The position numbers and the translations under genes are program-made. Source: Umbelopsis ramanniana AG (Eukaryota; Mucoromycota; Umbelopsidomycetes; Umbelopsidales; Umbelopsidaceae). From it: a stretch of 64,000 bases of DNA. The stretch covers positions 158,968 through 222,967 of the forward strand of contig NW_026252125.1 of NCBI RefSeq assembly GCF_025399195.1. The letters are read 5' to 3'. Of this stretch, positions 1-11,192 are shown one piece after another. Under the pieces are notes generated by a model. It worked only from the letters and a program-made list of their open reading frames with translations. It was not told where the DNA came from and did not search any database. Within the stretch, counting starts at the first letter, position 1. The number at the start of each line of letters is the position of its first letter.

Positions 1-579
1 TGTGGATATATCGATATAAAACTTTACCCCACTTGGCTTCGTACATGGATGGCAAGAAAGCTTGAGTGAGCAAAAATGGAGCCACCAGCATAAGCTCATT
101 CATAAGCCTGAATCTCTCTTCAGGGAAGCTTTCGATTGGTGATACAGTCTGAATACCTGCGCAATTGACCAAAATATGGACCTAAACTAATGTCAGTACG
201 CAAAGTCAAGTATACCACAATGCTTATAAGGACGTCTATTTACAGTGCCTAACGTCTTCAAGACCGTCTGCGCGAATTGCTTGGTTTCTTCTCCTTGTGA
301 CATATCCGTCTCTATGAAAATGGCTTTACTTGAGCTTCCTTCTTCAGTGCTACCCATAAGTTCTTGCACAACAGCGTGCCCTCTTTCAACATTGACATCC
401 GAAATGACTACAGTGCATCCCAATGAGAACAACTTTCTTGCGCATGCTTCTCCGATGCCCGATGCACCTCCAGTCACCACGGCATTTCGTCCGGCCAAAG
501 TCGGTCTTGGTTCAATTGGGATCATGTGGGAAAAAGGAGGTGTAGAACCGAGGACCGTGGAATTTAGCGGGCTTTCCAT
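1..579 (-). CDS. Short-chain dehydrogenase/reductase (SDR), 3' part beyond window
   Basis: NAD(P)-dependent oxidoreductase of the classical SDR family; substrate unknown. Exon 1 runs 579-244 and starts at the ATG at 579. It carries the Rossmann glycine motif TGGASGIG, followed by an acidic residue (SDV) at the end of beta-2, which usually favours NAD. A 62-nt intron (243-182, GT..AG) joins exon 1 in frame to exon 2 (181-28), which reads VHILVNCAG, the family NAG motif with Cys for the usual second Asn. Exon 2 appears to end at a GT donor at 27-26, so the catalytic Tyr-x3-Lys lies outside the window. The N-terminus has about 28 residues before the Rossmann fold without a clear targeting signal. 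The fold assignment is firm; the reaction is not. Confidence 0.85.
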
Positions 580-959
580 TTACACCGACTATACTCTTTG
601 AAAAATCATCCATTTCACTTATTTAACAACTTCCTTTAGCTTACCAGGACCAGTTATAATAACTGCGCGGTCCTTATTAGACAGTGTCTCACCAGATCAT
701 GTCTTACATTCAGACCATATCAGGGAGCTGATTCTTACCGTGCAGTTAAAATTGGAGGTCCATACCTAAGCATTATTGACAAAAGAATAGAGTCATTACG
801 GTTAAAGGCTAGATATTCTTTTTACAAAAGGTGTAGTTGAGATTATAGAGAAGTAATAGGTTAAAGAAAGCGAGATCGAGGGGCAAGCAATGTGGAGCCA
901 GCCGGGATTAAAAACGTGACTTTTTATCTCCAAAGCATGAAACTTCAGTTCTGCTTTCC
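580..959. other. Divergent intergenic region between SDR and IWR1
   Basis: This 380-bp stretch separates two divergently transcribed genes and must contain both promoters. I see no coding region, RNA gene or repeat in it. A short A/T-rich patch near 600-640 is the only visible feature. Confidence 0.5.
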
Positions 960-2557
960 ATGTCATTACACACTGAAGTGCAATCACCTGTTCGACCAAA
1001 AGTGCCAAATGATGTTGAAGGAGGCAATTTGATCAGGAAAGAATCTCGACCGGCGACGGTAAAGTCAAGTGAGCCTCAGTTGACCATCCTTCGCATCAAA
1101 CGCAAGCGAAATGAAGAGCCTTTGGAAGCTTTATGTAAGGATCTGTAATCAGCAAAAATAATCAGAAGCAAGAAAAAAAGACTGACCTTTTCCTCTAGTG
1201 GTTCAGCAAGAAGCTGAGCGCCAGAACAACCGAGGTCAAAGGAAAATACGCAAGAATGCTGAACTCAACGACAAGGGTAAGTGTTATACAGCAAACTTCG
1301 AAATATCAATCAGAGTATTTATCAGATTGAAGACGGCGAAGTACCTGTTGTACCCCGACTGTTCAGGTTAGCGGAAACGGTTGGAGAACAATCGTTCAAG
1401 AACATCATCGAAGCCAGAAAGCTGAAAGAGAGGATATCCCGAAGAATACAACCTGGAAGTCGACCAATGACACCTGATGTGGAAAGTCGAAAAGAGCAAC
1501 GCGCAGAAAAACAACAGGTAATATAAGGTGCTTTTAGATCATTTGCGTGAGCAATGTCTTACACAAGATGGATTCCAAAAGGTGGATGCCAGAACTGCAC
1601 GATATAGAGTCATTCAACAAAACCGGCGCAAGAAGGAACAGCCTGCAGGACCTCCACAGTATGTTTACTATTGCCTGCATTTGCACTGCTAGTCAAGGAT
1701 GCCCTAACTCAATTCTTTCAACAGAGTTGAAAGCGCAGCCGATAAGATGTCGGCCGATTTGTTCCAACTTTATGATGCTGTCAAAGAAAAGGATTCAAAC
1801 GCCAAGTAAGTGACATGGTATAGATAAACTTTTTTGTGATCTATTGCTCATTACCGCTTTCACACAAAAGCATATTATTAGAGAACGAGACAGAAGACGA
1901 TACTGTTATGTGTAACTTCATTTCTATGGTGAAAGAATATCTTACAGGTACGATGATCATCATTTAGCATCATTATTATATCGCTGGTAAATTACTGATC
2001 CTCAAATGGCACGTACAGTGGAGGAGCGTGACGAAGAGGCGAAAAAGTTCTCACAAACTCCCGTCGACGACGACGACGGATATGTATATGATGTGTACTA
2101 TCGTGATGACACTGCCGTAAAATCCGCATTTCCGTCCCATAATATCGGAGCTCTGTAAGTTTAAGGTGTCATTACTCATTCATTGCTATACATGTTCAAC
2201 GTAGTTAACTTTTCATTTAGTATCTGGGCTGATGAGGAGCTTGAACTCATGAATGATGATTCGGACGATAGTGATGTCGGGGACTCAGAGGATGAAGACT
2301 CCAATGGTATGTACACATAAAAAATTTATTCATGAACATTAAAATTAGTTTGCTTATTTAACATCCTCTGTAGCCGAAGACTTTTATCAGAACGATTACC
2401 CCGAAGAAGAGGATTATGATGATGTCTTGGATGATGAATATGGTAGGGTTTCATAGCATAAATCCTGTGACAACTTAACAGGAGTTCCAAATGCTCAACG
2501 TACTTGTGTCTAGCCTCCTCAGAACAGCTTTCCAGCGACGATGACTATGGCTATTGA
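960..2557 (+). CDS. IWR1: IWR1 / SLC7A6OS-like RNA polymerase II nuclear import factor
   Basis: Iwr1 binds assembled RNA polymerase II in the cytoplasm and directs its nuclear import. The N-terminal block PQLTILRIKRKRNEEPLEAL is the family signature. The C-terminus holds the second hallmark, DDDGYVYDVYYRDD, followed by strongly acidic exons ending in DDDYGY. Exons read 960-1134, 1199-1276, 1333-1517 (acceptor AAG at 1330-1332 keeps frame), then an exon ending at 1658 whose acceptor is either at 1551 (34-nt intron) or 1581 (64-nt intron; more usual length), then 1725 onward (VESAADKMSADLFQLYDAV) and three more short exons to the TGA at 2555-2557. At least seven introns interrupt roughly 290 codons. 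Assignment rests on the two conserved blocks; minor exon edges are uncertain. Confidence 0.85.
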
Positions 2558-2615
2558 ACCCTCCAACTCGAGCGGAGATGGTCACCGTAAATGTGAACGA
2601 GATCAAATGAGCACA

Positions 2616-3307
2616 TCATGGCGTTCTTAAAAGGTAGAGTGCTTCACCAAACTCCTCGTCCGTAAGTTGAACTTGCGGTATTATCTTCAGTCTCTCTGCT
2701 AGATTTGCCGCAAGTAGGTGCTCGCACTGCAAAACCCAAAAAATAAGGAAAATGAAAAAATGTATCAGATTTAATATTGCATTCCTTCTACTTCTCAATA
2801 ATGTACATGTAAAACATAAAAGCAACGCATTTACCATAGTTATTTCAGACTTATATACCACTTTGCTACTGAATATTTCGCAAGTGCAATACGGTCTTTT
2901 CAGAAAGCATCGAGTAGGACATTTGGGTGCGTGAATAACGTTCGGATCTGGGGCTGATATCTCTGCGATGGTGATAAAGCTTCGCTGGGCAGGACACACC
3001 ACCTTTTTAACTACAGTTTTCGAAAGGGCACAATCATAAGCATGCGTGATGGAAGCTTGATCTTTTCTTTACCAACTCATTCAGAACCTACCTGCTTGTC
3101 TGTCAATGAGATTCAGTGCCGATAAGAACGACGCGCCGAAAAGTGCGTATAATTGCCGATTATGTGCATCGTCAACTAAAGACAAACTAGTCAATTCATG
3201 TCACCTGTGAGACTTCGAGCTAGATTCTTCTTACTTTCACCAGTTTCCTCGATTTCGGCTAGAATAGAATTAGTCAGAGCTATTGCATCATGGTGGACAA
3301 AAGACAT
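2616..3307 (-). CDS. ZSWIM7: ZSWIM7/Sws1-like SWIM zinc-finger recombination protein
   Basis: ZSWIM7 (S. pombe Sws1) is a Shu-complex subunit that supports Rad51 filaments in homologous recombination. The middle exon reads LYALFGASFLSALNLIDRQ, matching the family helix, and the SWIM motif is split by an intron: YCTCEIF (CxC) in one exon and CEHLLAANLAERL (CxH) in the last. The chosen start is the ATG at 3307 (MSFVHHDAIAL), which gives the roughly 150-residue length of the family; the open frame continues upstream to 3433 but without an ATG and across the neighbouring divergent gene. Introns fall near 3193-3164, about 3086-3000 and 2828-2708. The gene converges on IWR1 with about 60 bp between stop codons and is divergent from NRDE2. 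Confidence 0.82.
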
Positions 3308-3402
3308 TGTGACTTGCAGGCGGGTTGGGCAGAGTCCGCATTTTTGATACCGCTGCCAAAGAACCGCTGCGGTGTCCCTGTTTCCTAGAGCTCTCTTAGC
3401 GA
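3308..3402. promoter_or_regulatory. 95-bp shared promoter between ZSWIM7 and NRDE2
   Basis: The ATGs of the two divergent genes lie only 95 bp apart, so a bidirectional core promoter (or overlapping 5' ends) is inferred. No TATA box is visible. Confidence 0.4.
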
Positions 3403-6400
3403 ATGCCGACGCCTCCGATTCCACCAGCTCCAACGTTTAGGAGCGCTCCTAACATAGCGCCTCCTCCGTCTTTCTCTTCAGCTCCAACTGTAGAAGGTAG
3501 GTGCATTCGTGCTGTCTCTAGTTGCGTTATAGCCGTTTACTCACAAGGTGTACAGACAAGCCTCGATCGCCTAAAGAATCCGAGCATAGATCTAGGAAAG
3601 AGCGATCGCACAAGGAACGAAGACGATCCCCAAGCTCTCGTCATTCCCGGAAACGATCACGATCGCCCGACAGATCATCGCACAGCAAGCGATCTCGACA
3701 AAGCGAAGTAAGGGTTGCTGGTACTAAACTCTATATGCTTTAACCACATAATTTCTAACAAATACACATCAACAGCCGGAAAGAGGGAAGGAAAAAGATA
3801 GAGGGAAGCATGGCAAATCCTCCAGTTCGTATGTAGATGGCGGCAGTATCTTTTACATTGATAAAAAAGGCGACAAAGATGCGTTTTTTTACGGGGAATC
3901 CAATAGGTACGACATACCGTCATATCGACGATCCGGAGGTATTAGCAGTTCAATCTCAAGAAGACGTTAGTTAAAGTGATGTGAAACTGACAGGTCGACG
4001 TTGCAGGCGGTAGAGTGTTAGGAATGCCTCGATGGCTAAAAATTGACCATGCCAGTGCGAAGGCTGGCAAAGTGCTTGTGATGGTTGATACCAGGAAAGA
4101 GAAGGTAGTTATCATGTTATTATTTAAATGCACGGAAGTTAACAAACACTAATTTCAATTTGTAATAGCGCGTACAGCGGTACATGGATTCCAAGTATAC
4201 GTGGATGGAGACCGACAAAGCATTCAAGCGGTGAGTGCCTTTAAGAAGTATATCAATGTCAACGTACCAGCAGCTAATGAAGGAAGCAGAGTTAACCTCA
4301 ATCCCGAGAGTATAAACCACACCATGGCTGGAGATTCGGTAGACTATATAACCTTGGATGAAGAAATCAAGCTGACTGAAGAACCTAAGGCTACCAATGC
4401 AACCGATGCAGTTGAAGCTGACCCTAACGAAGTCGATTACCGATCTATCGAAACACCTAAGAAACCTCAGGATGTCGTTGAGGTGAAGGAGGAACAGGAG
4501 GAAAGCATAGGCGAGAGCTTTGAAGAGTATGTTAAACGCCGAACCATAGAACTCAATCGTCAGTTAGACAAGGTAACGACTGGATACAATGTATAAGCGC
4601 CTTTTTTCCTTGTCAGTTTAGAGACTGACGACAAATCTAACTTACAGGAACCAAATAATGCCAAGCTTTGGCTCAGTTTCATAGCTTTTCAAGATACTGC
4701 CAGTGCTGGATTAAACTCAGCAGCAGGACGAGGCACTACTGCCAAAAGCAAGGCCACCAAAGCAAGTATAGCGGAAGTGAAACTCAGTATATTTGAAAAG
4801 GCATTACAAAAAAATCCTGGCTGTGAAGAACTATTGCTACCATATATGCGTTGTGCATCTGAGATTTGGGAGTAGGTATCAAACGTAAAAAGGGAAACTA
4901 TCTACAACGTTGTGTTTTAACGACTATCTTGCATCCAGTACCAAAACGATCCTGACCAAGTGGGATAGTGTGCTTGGAGAGAATACCAATTCCATATCGT
5001 TATGGACGGAATACGTGAATTTTCGGCAGACCAGCTTTTCGAGTTTCACCTTCCAGCAGTGTTTGCAAGTGTTTGAGGAGTGCTTGAGCGGATTACGCAA
5101 CATCGTACGAAGATTGGAGAACGATAAATCTCGAGACACGTATGCAGGTAAGTTATATTGGAAGATATAATAGAAAAGGATCAATGAAAGGAAAGGAATT
5201 CACTAACAAGGAAACGATAGAGCGAGAAGATGCGGAATCTATCATGATATACATATTTTTGCGATGCTGCTTATTTCTGAAGCAATCAGGTTAGTTCAAA
5301 TTATGGTTAAATTACTTACATCTCACTGCACTTTCCACCCCACCACCAACAGCCTTCTAACAAACAACTTGCAGGATACATTGAACGTGCATTTGGATGC
5401 TTCCAGGCCATCATGGAGATAAACCTGTTCCCTCCTCGGATATTTACCATGCAGAATCTCCAGATTACTTTCAGTGAGATGCTCATGGAATTTGAGATGT
5501 TCTGGGACAGTGAGATACCACGATTCGGAGAACAGGTACCGTCATCTGCACGTTATCCTTTGCGAAAAATTGATCATCGGTATTCATTTCCTTTTACGAT
5601 AGGGTGCCAAAGGGTGGCAAGATTTCTACCGAGCCAAAAGCAGTAAGTTGGATGATGCCAATCGAGATATTTCATGCAAAGCTTATACTCTAATTAATTC
5701 AAATGAGTACATTTTTCATCAGATGGAGAATCACCATCGGATATTCCAAAAGGTTATTCTGTAGAGAACGACGATACAGGAGTAGGATTTGATGAATGGG
5801 TTAGCATTGAAAAGAAAAAGGACTACAACCGACGCACACCTCTACGAATCAACAGTACGTGAAGTAGGAGTCATGGCTAAAAATATATATTGATCTACTG
5901 ACACCCCCACGTTTCACAGATACTCAAGCACAAGACATCGACGAAGATCCTTACGTTATCGTCATGTTCGATGATATACGACCTTTGATGTTCCAGCTGA
6001 AGACGCGGCAAAATCTTCAACACCTCATGTACACATTTTTCACCTTCCTCAATTTACCCTACATTCCACCACAAATCTCAACCAATACGCCATTTACCAC
6101 CGACACATTTACTCATAATCACCTGGCTGGTCCAGTCCTTTCACAAAAGTTTTGGCCACCAACGTCACATGACACTGGACGTTTATTGACATACATCGAT
6201 GGCATAGCCATGGAACCAGAGAGACAAACAGGCTCACCGACTCCCTTTGGAGTCCCTAGCTGCTCGTTTCCCATAGGTGTGGATGAACTCTTTGCCAAAC
6301 ACGATCAATGGTTTTCATGTACTCCACAGTACCGTTTAGATAGTCAAGTGGATATAAACTTTGTCCGGTAAGCCATTGATACAATCAACCTCGTAAGTGA

Positions 6401-8181
6401 GTTATTCAACCTTCACTAACAACACATGTCTGTTCTGTGCCACAGAAACGCCTTTGATCAGCTTTTGGCTATTTCCGATGATCAACATCTTCGACTGTGC
6501 TATTTGTCGTTTAATTCATCCGTGAATATTAAATGGTAAGAGTGAATCGCACGTGTTGACTTAGCCGATGTACACACACGTCCAAGCTAAATATCTCATC
6601 ATCAAATTGTAGGGGAGCGAAACTGGCTAAAAGTCTTCTGAAAGACGATAGAAATAACCTCATTTTGTGGAACGCTTATGCGCAACATGAAAAGAGTCAC
6701 AACAACATTACGGAGGTAAGTGACCTTGGGGGAATTTTTTACTTTCCAGTGATAATAGACGAGATACTAATACGGTGTCATTGACTAGGCCCGAAAAGTG
6801 TACCATACTGCACTTTCCATGTTAAATGGCCTTAATGCTGCTGAACGAGCCAATGCTCCTTTGCTATTTCGTATGCTGGCAGAGTTAGAGTTCGATCTAG
6901 ACCGCTTGGAGGTGGCACTCAACATTTTACTCAGTATGGCTGAAGACGTCCCTAGGCGTGAGTACTGTTCCCCCCCCCCAAAAAAAAAGTGGCCCATGTT
7001 GCTAAATTAAGCACTGCTAACACTCGTTTTTAGTTGATGATGAGAGTGTACCAAGTACTACTCAAGTGTTGAAAGCAAGAAACGTAAGTGGCATCGTCTA
7101 CCTATCCTGACTGAAGCGAACGTGTATGCATTAACCGCCTTTTTTGCACTGACATAGTTTTTCGCGCAAAAAATATCATACCTGACGACGCTGGCCGTCA
7201 CGGAACATGATTATCACAACGCCTATCAATATTTTGTTTGCCAAGGGCTGTTTGAATATCTCACACAGGGCGTTGAAGCGGCGTGTGAAGTGTTTGAAAG
7301 CCTCTGGAAATACTATACAGACCGGGGAGTCGAGCGGTCCATCGACAATGAAATGCTACTCGTGGCGTACGGAAGAATGCTTTATCGCCACAGCTCGAAA
7401 CGCGGCGGGTACAAACCATCGGTCATGCGTGATATGCTTACGCGTAGTTTAGAATTATTCCCAAATAATACTATCCTGCTGTCGCTGTTTATGTGGAACG
7501 AAGCCAGAACCAAGATAGAGAATCGAGTCAGGCAGCATCTCAACCAAGCCATTGAACGGTAAGTGAATGTCGATATTTTTCAAAGAAGGTTACAGATTTA
7601 CTGAGCCGAACCGACTTGACACCAGCGATCCGAATTATGTTTTATGGGAGTTTGCCATCTATAGTGAGCTTCATCATCATGTGCCTTACAATCCCAACAT
7701 GGTGCGCTCCCTGTTTGAAAGGGCAGTTGAATGTCCTAGGTAAGTCCCCATCAACTGACCTCGTGCGGTGGAGTTCACTAGAATGGGGGACCTACTCTAA
7801 TCGTGTGTTTGCTATGATGATCAGGACCCGGAGCTCCATTGCATTATGGAAGATTTATATTGAGTACGAACTTCGGGAGGGAAACCATGATCGAGCCAAA
7901 GTGGTATTCTATCGCGCTATTCGAGAGTGTCCTTGGGCTAAAGGTATGGACGTCATTTGCAGATCATTTCTTGACTTGGGGGGTTGTGTCGGCAGCTCCA
8001 ATCTTGTAAAGTCTAAAAAAAATAATCCTGATCATCGTTTACAGATCTGTACTTGATGGCTTTTGACGTATTATACCATGAAATGAACGAACAGGAACTG
8101 CACCAAATATTAAGTTCGATGATGGAGAAGGAACTGCGCATTCGCACGGCTGCAGAAGCGTTTATGGACATGGAAGATTGA
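3403..8181 (+). CDS. NRDE2: NRDE-2 family RNA-silencing/splicing factor
   Basis: NRDE-2 (S. pombe Nrl1, human NRDE2) is a nuclear protein with HAT-like repeats that works with the helicase MTR4/Mtl1 in RNA surveillance, splicing and genome stability. The N-terminus is Pro-rich, then an Arg/Ser/Lys-rich segment (about 3555-3710, SPDRSSHSKRSRQ). Next comes the family signature exon, FIDKKGDKDAFFYGES...YRRSGG and GGRVLGMPRWLKIDHASAKA. The rest is helical repeat sequence over about 16 short introns, with HAT-type blocks such as LWNAYAQHEKSHNNI (about 6670) and IALWKIYIEYELREGNHDRA (about 7836). The last exon starts near 8045 and ends with TGA at 8179-8181. Estimated size is about 1,200 residues, as usual for the family. 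An intron near 6968-7033 contains a C10-A8 homopolymer. Individual exon edges were not all resolved. Confidence 0.85.
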
Positions 8182-8242
8182 AGGTTCCTAAACTGCCAAA
8201 AGAGCTTTGTTTTAAAAAACACGCACACACCATGCCTTCCAA

Positions 8243-9697
8243 ATGTGGCGCCTTTCTCCGTGTGTTAACTTTTCTGGTCACGGACATGAGCTCACTAACA
8301 ATATAATAAATGGCTCCATTCTCTTCTCAACTCGTCATGTCTCTCATTCACTTGGTCTCATCATGGCTCTTCATGCTTGGATGCCATTGACCGATAATGC
8401 CAAAAGTGAAAATGATGCATTTTTTAATAGTCCCAGTCCTCCTTCGGCTGTACACCTTGCTCTGGCAGGCTTTCGCGGTTCTTCCGCACCGCCTGTGCTG
8501 TATCGAGCTTCCAAGCCAAGCACCTTTTCATATTTTCGATCAGGCAAAGTACGACCGGCTTCGTCTTTTGCAGAAAGTGGCCCTCACAGTCAAAGGACTT
8601 GGAAGTCAGACCACGAAACTCATTTGTTTGTTGGAAAAAAATACCGTCATACCCCAGCATCATCTGAGTATGATAGTTTGGTTCCAACATCTGGACGATC
8701 GAGTATGGACACGATAACAAAAGAGTTATCCATTGGACAGCCGTATCGCTACTCTTCCCAAAGGACTTCTTCCCAACTCTCGGTGGATGGGAAAAAGGCG
8801 TCTCAGCGCTATAGTGTAACCATCCAGCATGCATCCGAAGACGAAAAAACTTACATCAGCTTCAGAGAAACCAGACCAAGCGATGCCGAACATCTAAGTC
8901 CGTATGCTGCTCACCCGTCACACGAAGTATCCAGGCCATGGTCATTTCCATACTTTCTACCCATGCCCCTGAAGCGCGTGCTCACCCGACACACTTGGAC
9001 AGACTGTGATGATCCACAGTCAATGGAGGAAGAATACAGCCAGTATTCGACCACCCCGAGATCAACCGATTATCAACCATTTCTGAGGGATAGCCCTGAT
9101 ATTCAGCAGCACCGAGGTTTAGCCCTAGAAATTTGGAAAAGCTTTTCAACTGAAACGTCGTCAGTTCCAAGTTCCATGCGGATCGGTACTGGCATGCATC
9201 GCAGGCTTCCCACAGTGTCCTCATTATCAGTCAGCGAAGCATCCTGTCCAATTGCTCAAGCCACGAGAAATATCATATCTTCACAGCGACAAATGATTGA
9301 CATCGATGCCATTGAAAAGGGTTACTCATATAATTCAACCCCGCCAGAGGATGCGTTTTGGAGCATACAGACAATACTGTTTCTCTTTGGCTTTCTGGCT
9401 TTCCCGTGCTGGTGGATAGGAGCCTTTGCTCCTTCGGATCCAGATGTCCTTAAAGCGTACAACGTCAGCTCCGTTCAATATAACCACGATCCCATCCACT
9501 ACGGCTCAACTACCCGACACTTACCACCCTCCCCTAGCATTGTAATTAGACCTATCCACCAACAGCGTGTTACCGCTAAATCAACCATGAAGCAAAACTT
9601 TCAGCAGCTTAATAGAGTCATGACTGGAGTGAGCATGGTTGTCGGCCTGCTAGTCGCTGGCTTGCTCATATGGTACAAGCTGGACATTGATAAATAG
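8243..9697 (+). CDS. Unrecognised 484-residue protein with two C-terminal membrane segments
   Basis: Single uninterrupted reading frame. About 370 N-terminal residues are Ser/Thr/Pro-rich and low in hydrophobic residues, so probably disordered and phosphorylated. A hydrophobic segment SIQTILFLFGFLAFPCWWIGAF (residues about 371-392; key residues WWIGAF) is followed by a short polar stretch and then by a second membrane span near the end (MTGVSMVVGLLVAGLLIWYK), leaving a 5-residue tail. The layout suggests a C-terminal hairpin anchor with a long cytoplasmic domain. I cannot name a family. The start is uncertain: the ATG at 8364 (MALHAWMPLTDNAK) would remove a weakly hydrophobic N-terminus. A poly(A) signal AATAAA follows at 9739-9744. 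Confidence 0.6.
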   Translation: MWRLSPCVNFSGHGHELTNNIINGSILFSTRHVSHSLGLIMALHAWMPLTDNAKSENDAFFNSPSPPSAVHLALAGFRGSSAPPVLYRASKPSTFSYFRSGKVRPASSFAESGPHSQRTWKSDHETHLFVGKKYRHTPASSEYDSLVPTSGRSSMDTITKELSIGQPYRYSSQRTSSQLSVDGKKASQRYSVTIQHASEDEKTYISFRETRPSDAEHLSPYAAHPSHEVSRPWSFPYFLPMPLKRVLTRHTWTDCDDPQSMEEEYSQYSTTPRSTDYQPFLRDSPDIQQHRGLALEIWKSFSTETSSVPSSMRIGTGMHRRLPTVSSLSVSEASCPIAQATRNIISSQRQMIDIDAIEKGYSYNSTPPEDAFWSIQTILFLFGFLAFPCWWIGAFAPSDPDVLKAYNVSSVQYNHDPIHYGSTTRHLPPSPSIVIRPIHQQRVTAKSTMKQNFQQLNRVMTGVSMVVGLLVAGLLIWYKLDIDK

Positions 9698-9738
9698 TGC
9701 AGAGAATCTAGTGTGAAATATTATCATTGTAATTAGAG

Positions 9739-9744
9739 AATAAA
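9739..9744 (+). terminator. Poly(A) signal AATAAA
   Basis: Canonical hexamer 42 bp past the stop codon of the gene ending at 9697. Confidence 0.4.
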
Positions 9745-9903
9745 TGTATTTAGTAGCCATTGAAGAATACCTTTGAGAGGTCTATTCTTCAAATGAGCAC
9801 ACCTCACTTCAGTGTGTATACTTTGAACGTCTTTGCAACAGATCGGAATGTCACCTGATCGTGAGGATTTCAGGTTATATTAATAGCCGACTACCCCATG
9901 GTT

Positions 9904-9910
9904 TATAAAA
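9904..9910 (+). promoter_or_regulatory. TATA-box candidate for HMGCL
   Basis: TATAAAA lies 48 bp upstream of the ATG at 9958, in a suitable place for a core promoter of the lyase gene if the 5' UTR is very short. Inferred from motif and spacing only. Confidence 0.4.
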
Positions 9911-9957
9911 GATATTTTCGACAGGACAAGTCCGTCAAAGACTTGCTTATTAACCTT

Positions 9958-11090
9958 ATGTTGAGACTTGCTAGTGTAGCGCGCACAGCTGCCTTGCAGC
10001 CAGTATGTGATTTCAGTGTTCATTCATGGCTAGCGCTTTCATTGTCCCTAACGGTTTCTTACTCATCAGCGCCATATGATTCAACGATCGTTTGCATCAG
10101 CGTCGAACAAGATCAAAATCGTAGAGGTTGGACCCAGAGACGGTCTTCAGAATGAAAAGCAAATCATCCCGTCCGAAGTTAAGATAGAACTCATCAACAA
10201 GCTCTCCAACGTTGGATTGACGGCTATTGAGGCCACTAGCTTTGTTAGCCCAAAATGGGTCCCTCAAGTAAAGAAAGACACAGTTCATGCTTGATTTTGG
10301 CCCATCGTCGCGCTAAACACAACTTTTCTAGATGGCTGATGCCCGCGAAGTCTTGACATCGATCACTCAAAAGCCCAACATCTCATATCCTGTTTTAGCT
10401 CCCAACCTCAAGGGATTGGAAGCAGCCATCGATGCTGGTGCCAAGGAAGTGGCTATTTTCTGCGCAGCAAGCGAGACTTTCAACAAGAAAAACACCAATT
10501 GTACTTTGGAGGAGTCTCTGGAGCGTGTAAAGGCTATCATGGATGTAGCTCGTGAAAAGGACGTACAGATTCGAGGATACATCTCGTGTGTTGTTGGTTG
10601 TCCATATGAAGGTCCAGTATCACCCAAAATCGTCGCCGATATCTCCAAACGTCTTCTTGATATGGGATGCTATGAAATTAGTTTAGGCGATACTATTGGT
10701 GTGGGAACTCCCGGCGCTATTGCGAAAATGCTGGACGAGGTTCTCAAGGTTGCGCCAGCCGATAAATTCGCTGTTCATACCCACGATACCTATGGTCAGG
10801 CGCTGGCCAACATTCTGTGCTCTTTGGACTACGGTATTCGAACATTCGACTCATCCATCGCTGGTCTTGGAGGATGCCCTTATGCCCCTGGAGCCAAGGG
10901 TAATGTCGCCACTGAAGATGTGGTCTATATGTTGCATGGATCGGGGTACGATACCGGTATCGATCTTAAGGAATTGATTCATATTGGCGACTGGATTAGC
11001 CAGAAGCTCGGTCGTCCAACTGGTTCAAGAGCTGGCTCTGCCTTAATGCTTGCTGCACGTCGTCAACAGCAGGAAAAGGCGAAGTTGTAG
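9958..11090 (+). CDS. HMGCL: Hydroxymethylglutaryl-CoA lyase
   Basis: Cleaves HMG-CoA to acetyl-CoA and acetoacetate, the last step of leucine breakdown. Exons 9958-10002, 10070-10267 and 10332-11090 give 333 residues (human enzyme 325). Exon 1 encodes only 15 residues (MLRLASVARTAALQP), a mitochondrial presequence; the presequence-like stretch continues with RHMIQRSFASASN. Catalytic and metal-site blocks are present: VEVGPRDGLQNE (catalytic Arg and Asp), the HTHDTYG block with metal-binding His, and the family signature GLGGCPYAPGAKGN with the active-site Cys. The protein ends in -KAKL, a peroxisomal targeting signal type 1 variant; the human enzyme ends -CKL. Dual mitochondrial and peroxisomal location is therefore likely. 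AATAAA follows at 11111-11116. Confidence 0.95.
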
Positions 11091-11110
11091 CTGTTGTTGA
11101 ATGGAAAAGT

Positions 11111-11116
11111 AATAAA
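11111..11116 (+). terminator. Poly(A) signal AATAAA
   Basis: Canonical hexamer 21 bp past the HMGCL stop codon. Confidence 0.4.
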
Positions 11117-11192
11117 ATGAGCAAAAAGCATAAATTTTTACACTGCCCCTTTTTTTCTTTACTTTGGTCAGCTCTTCGCTAACTTTCTCACA

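Noticed and set aside
3308..3433. Longer ZSWIM7 N-terminus starting at 3433
   Set aside because: It begins at a TTG codon and overlaps the first exon of NRDE2; family length fits the ATG at 3307.
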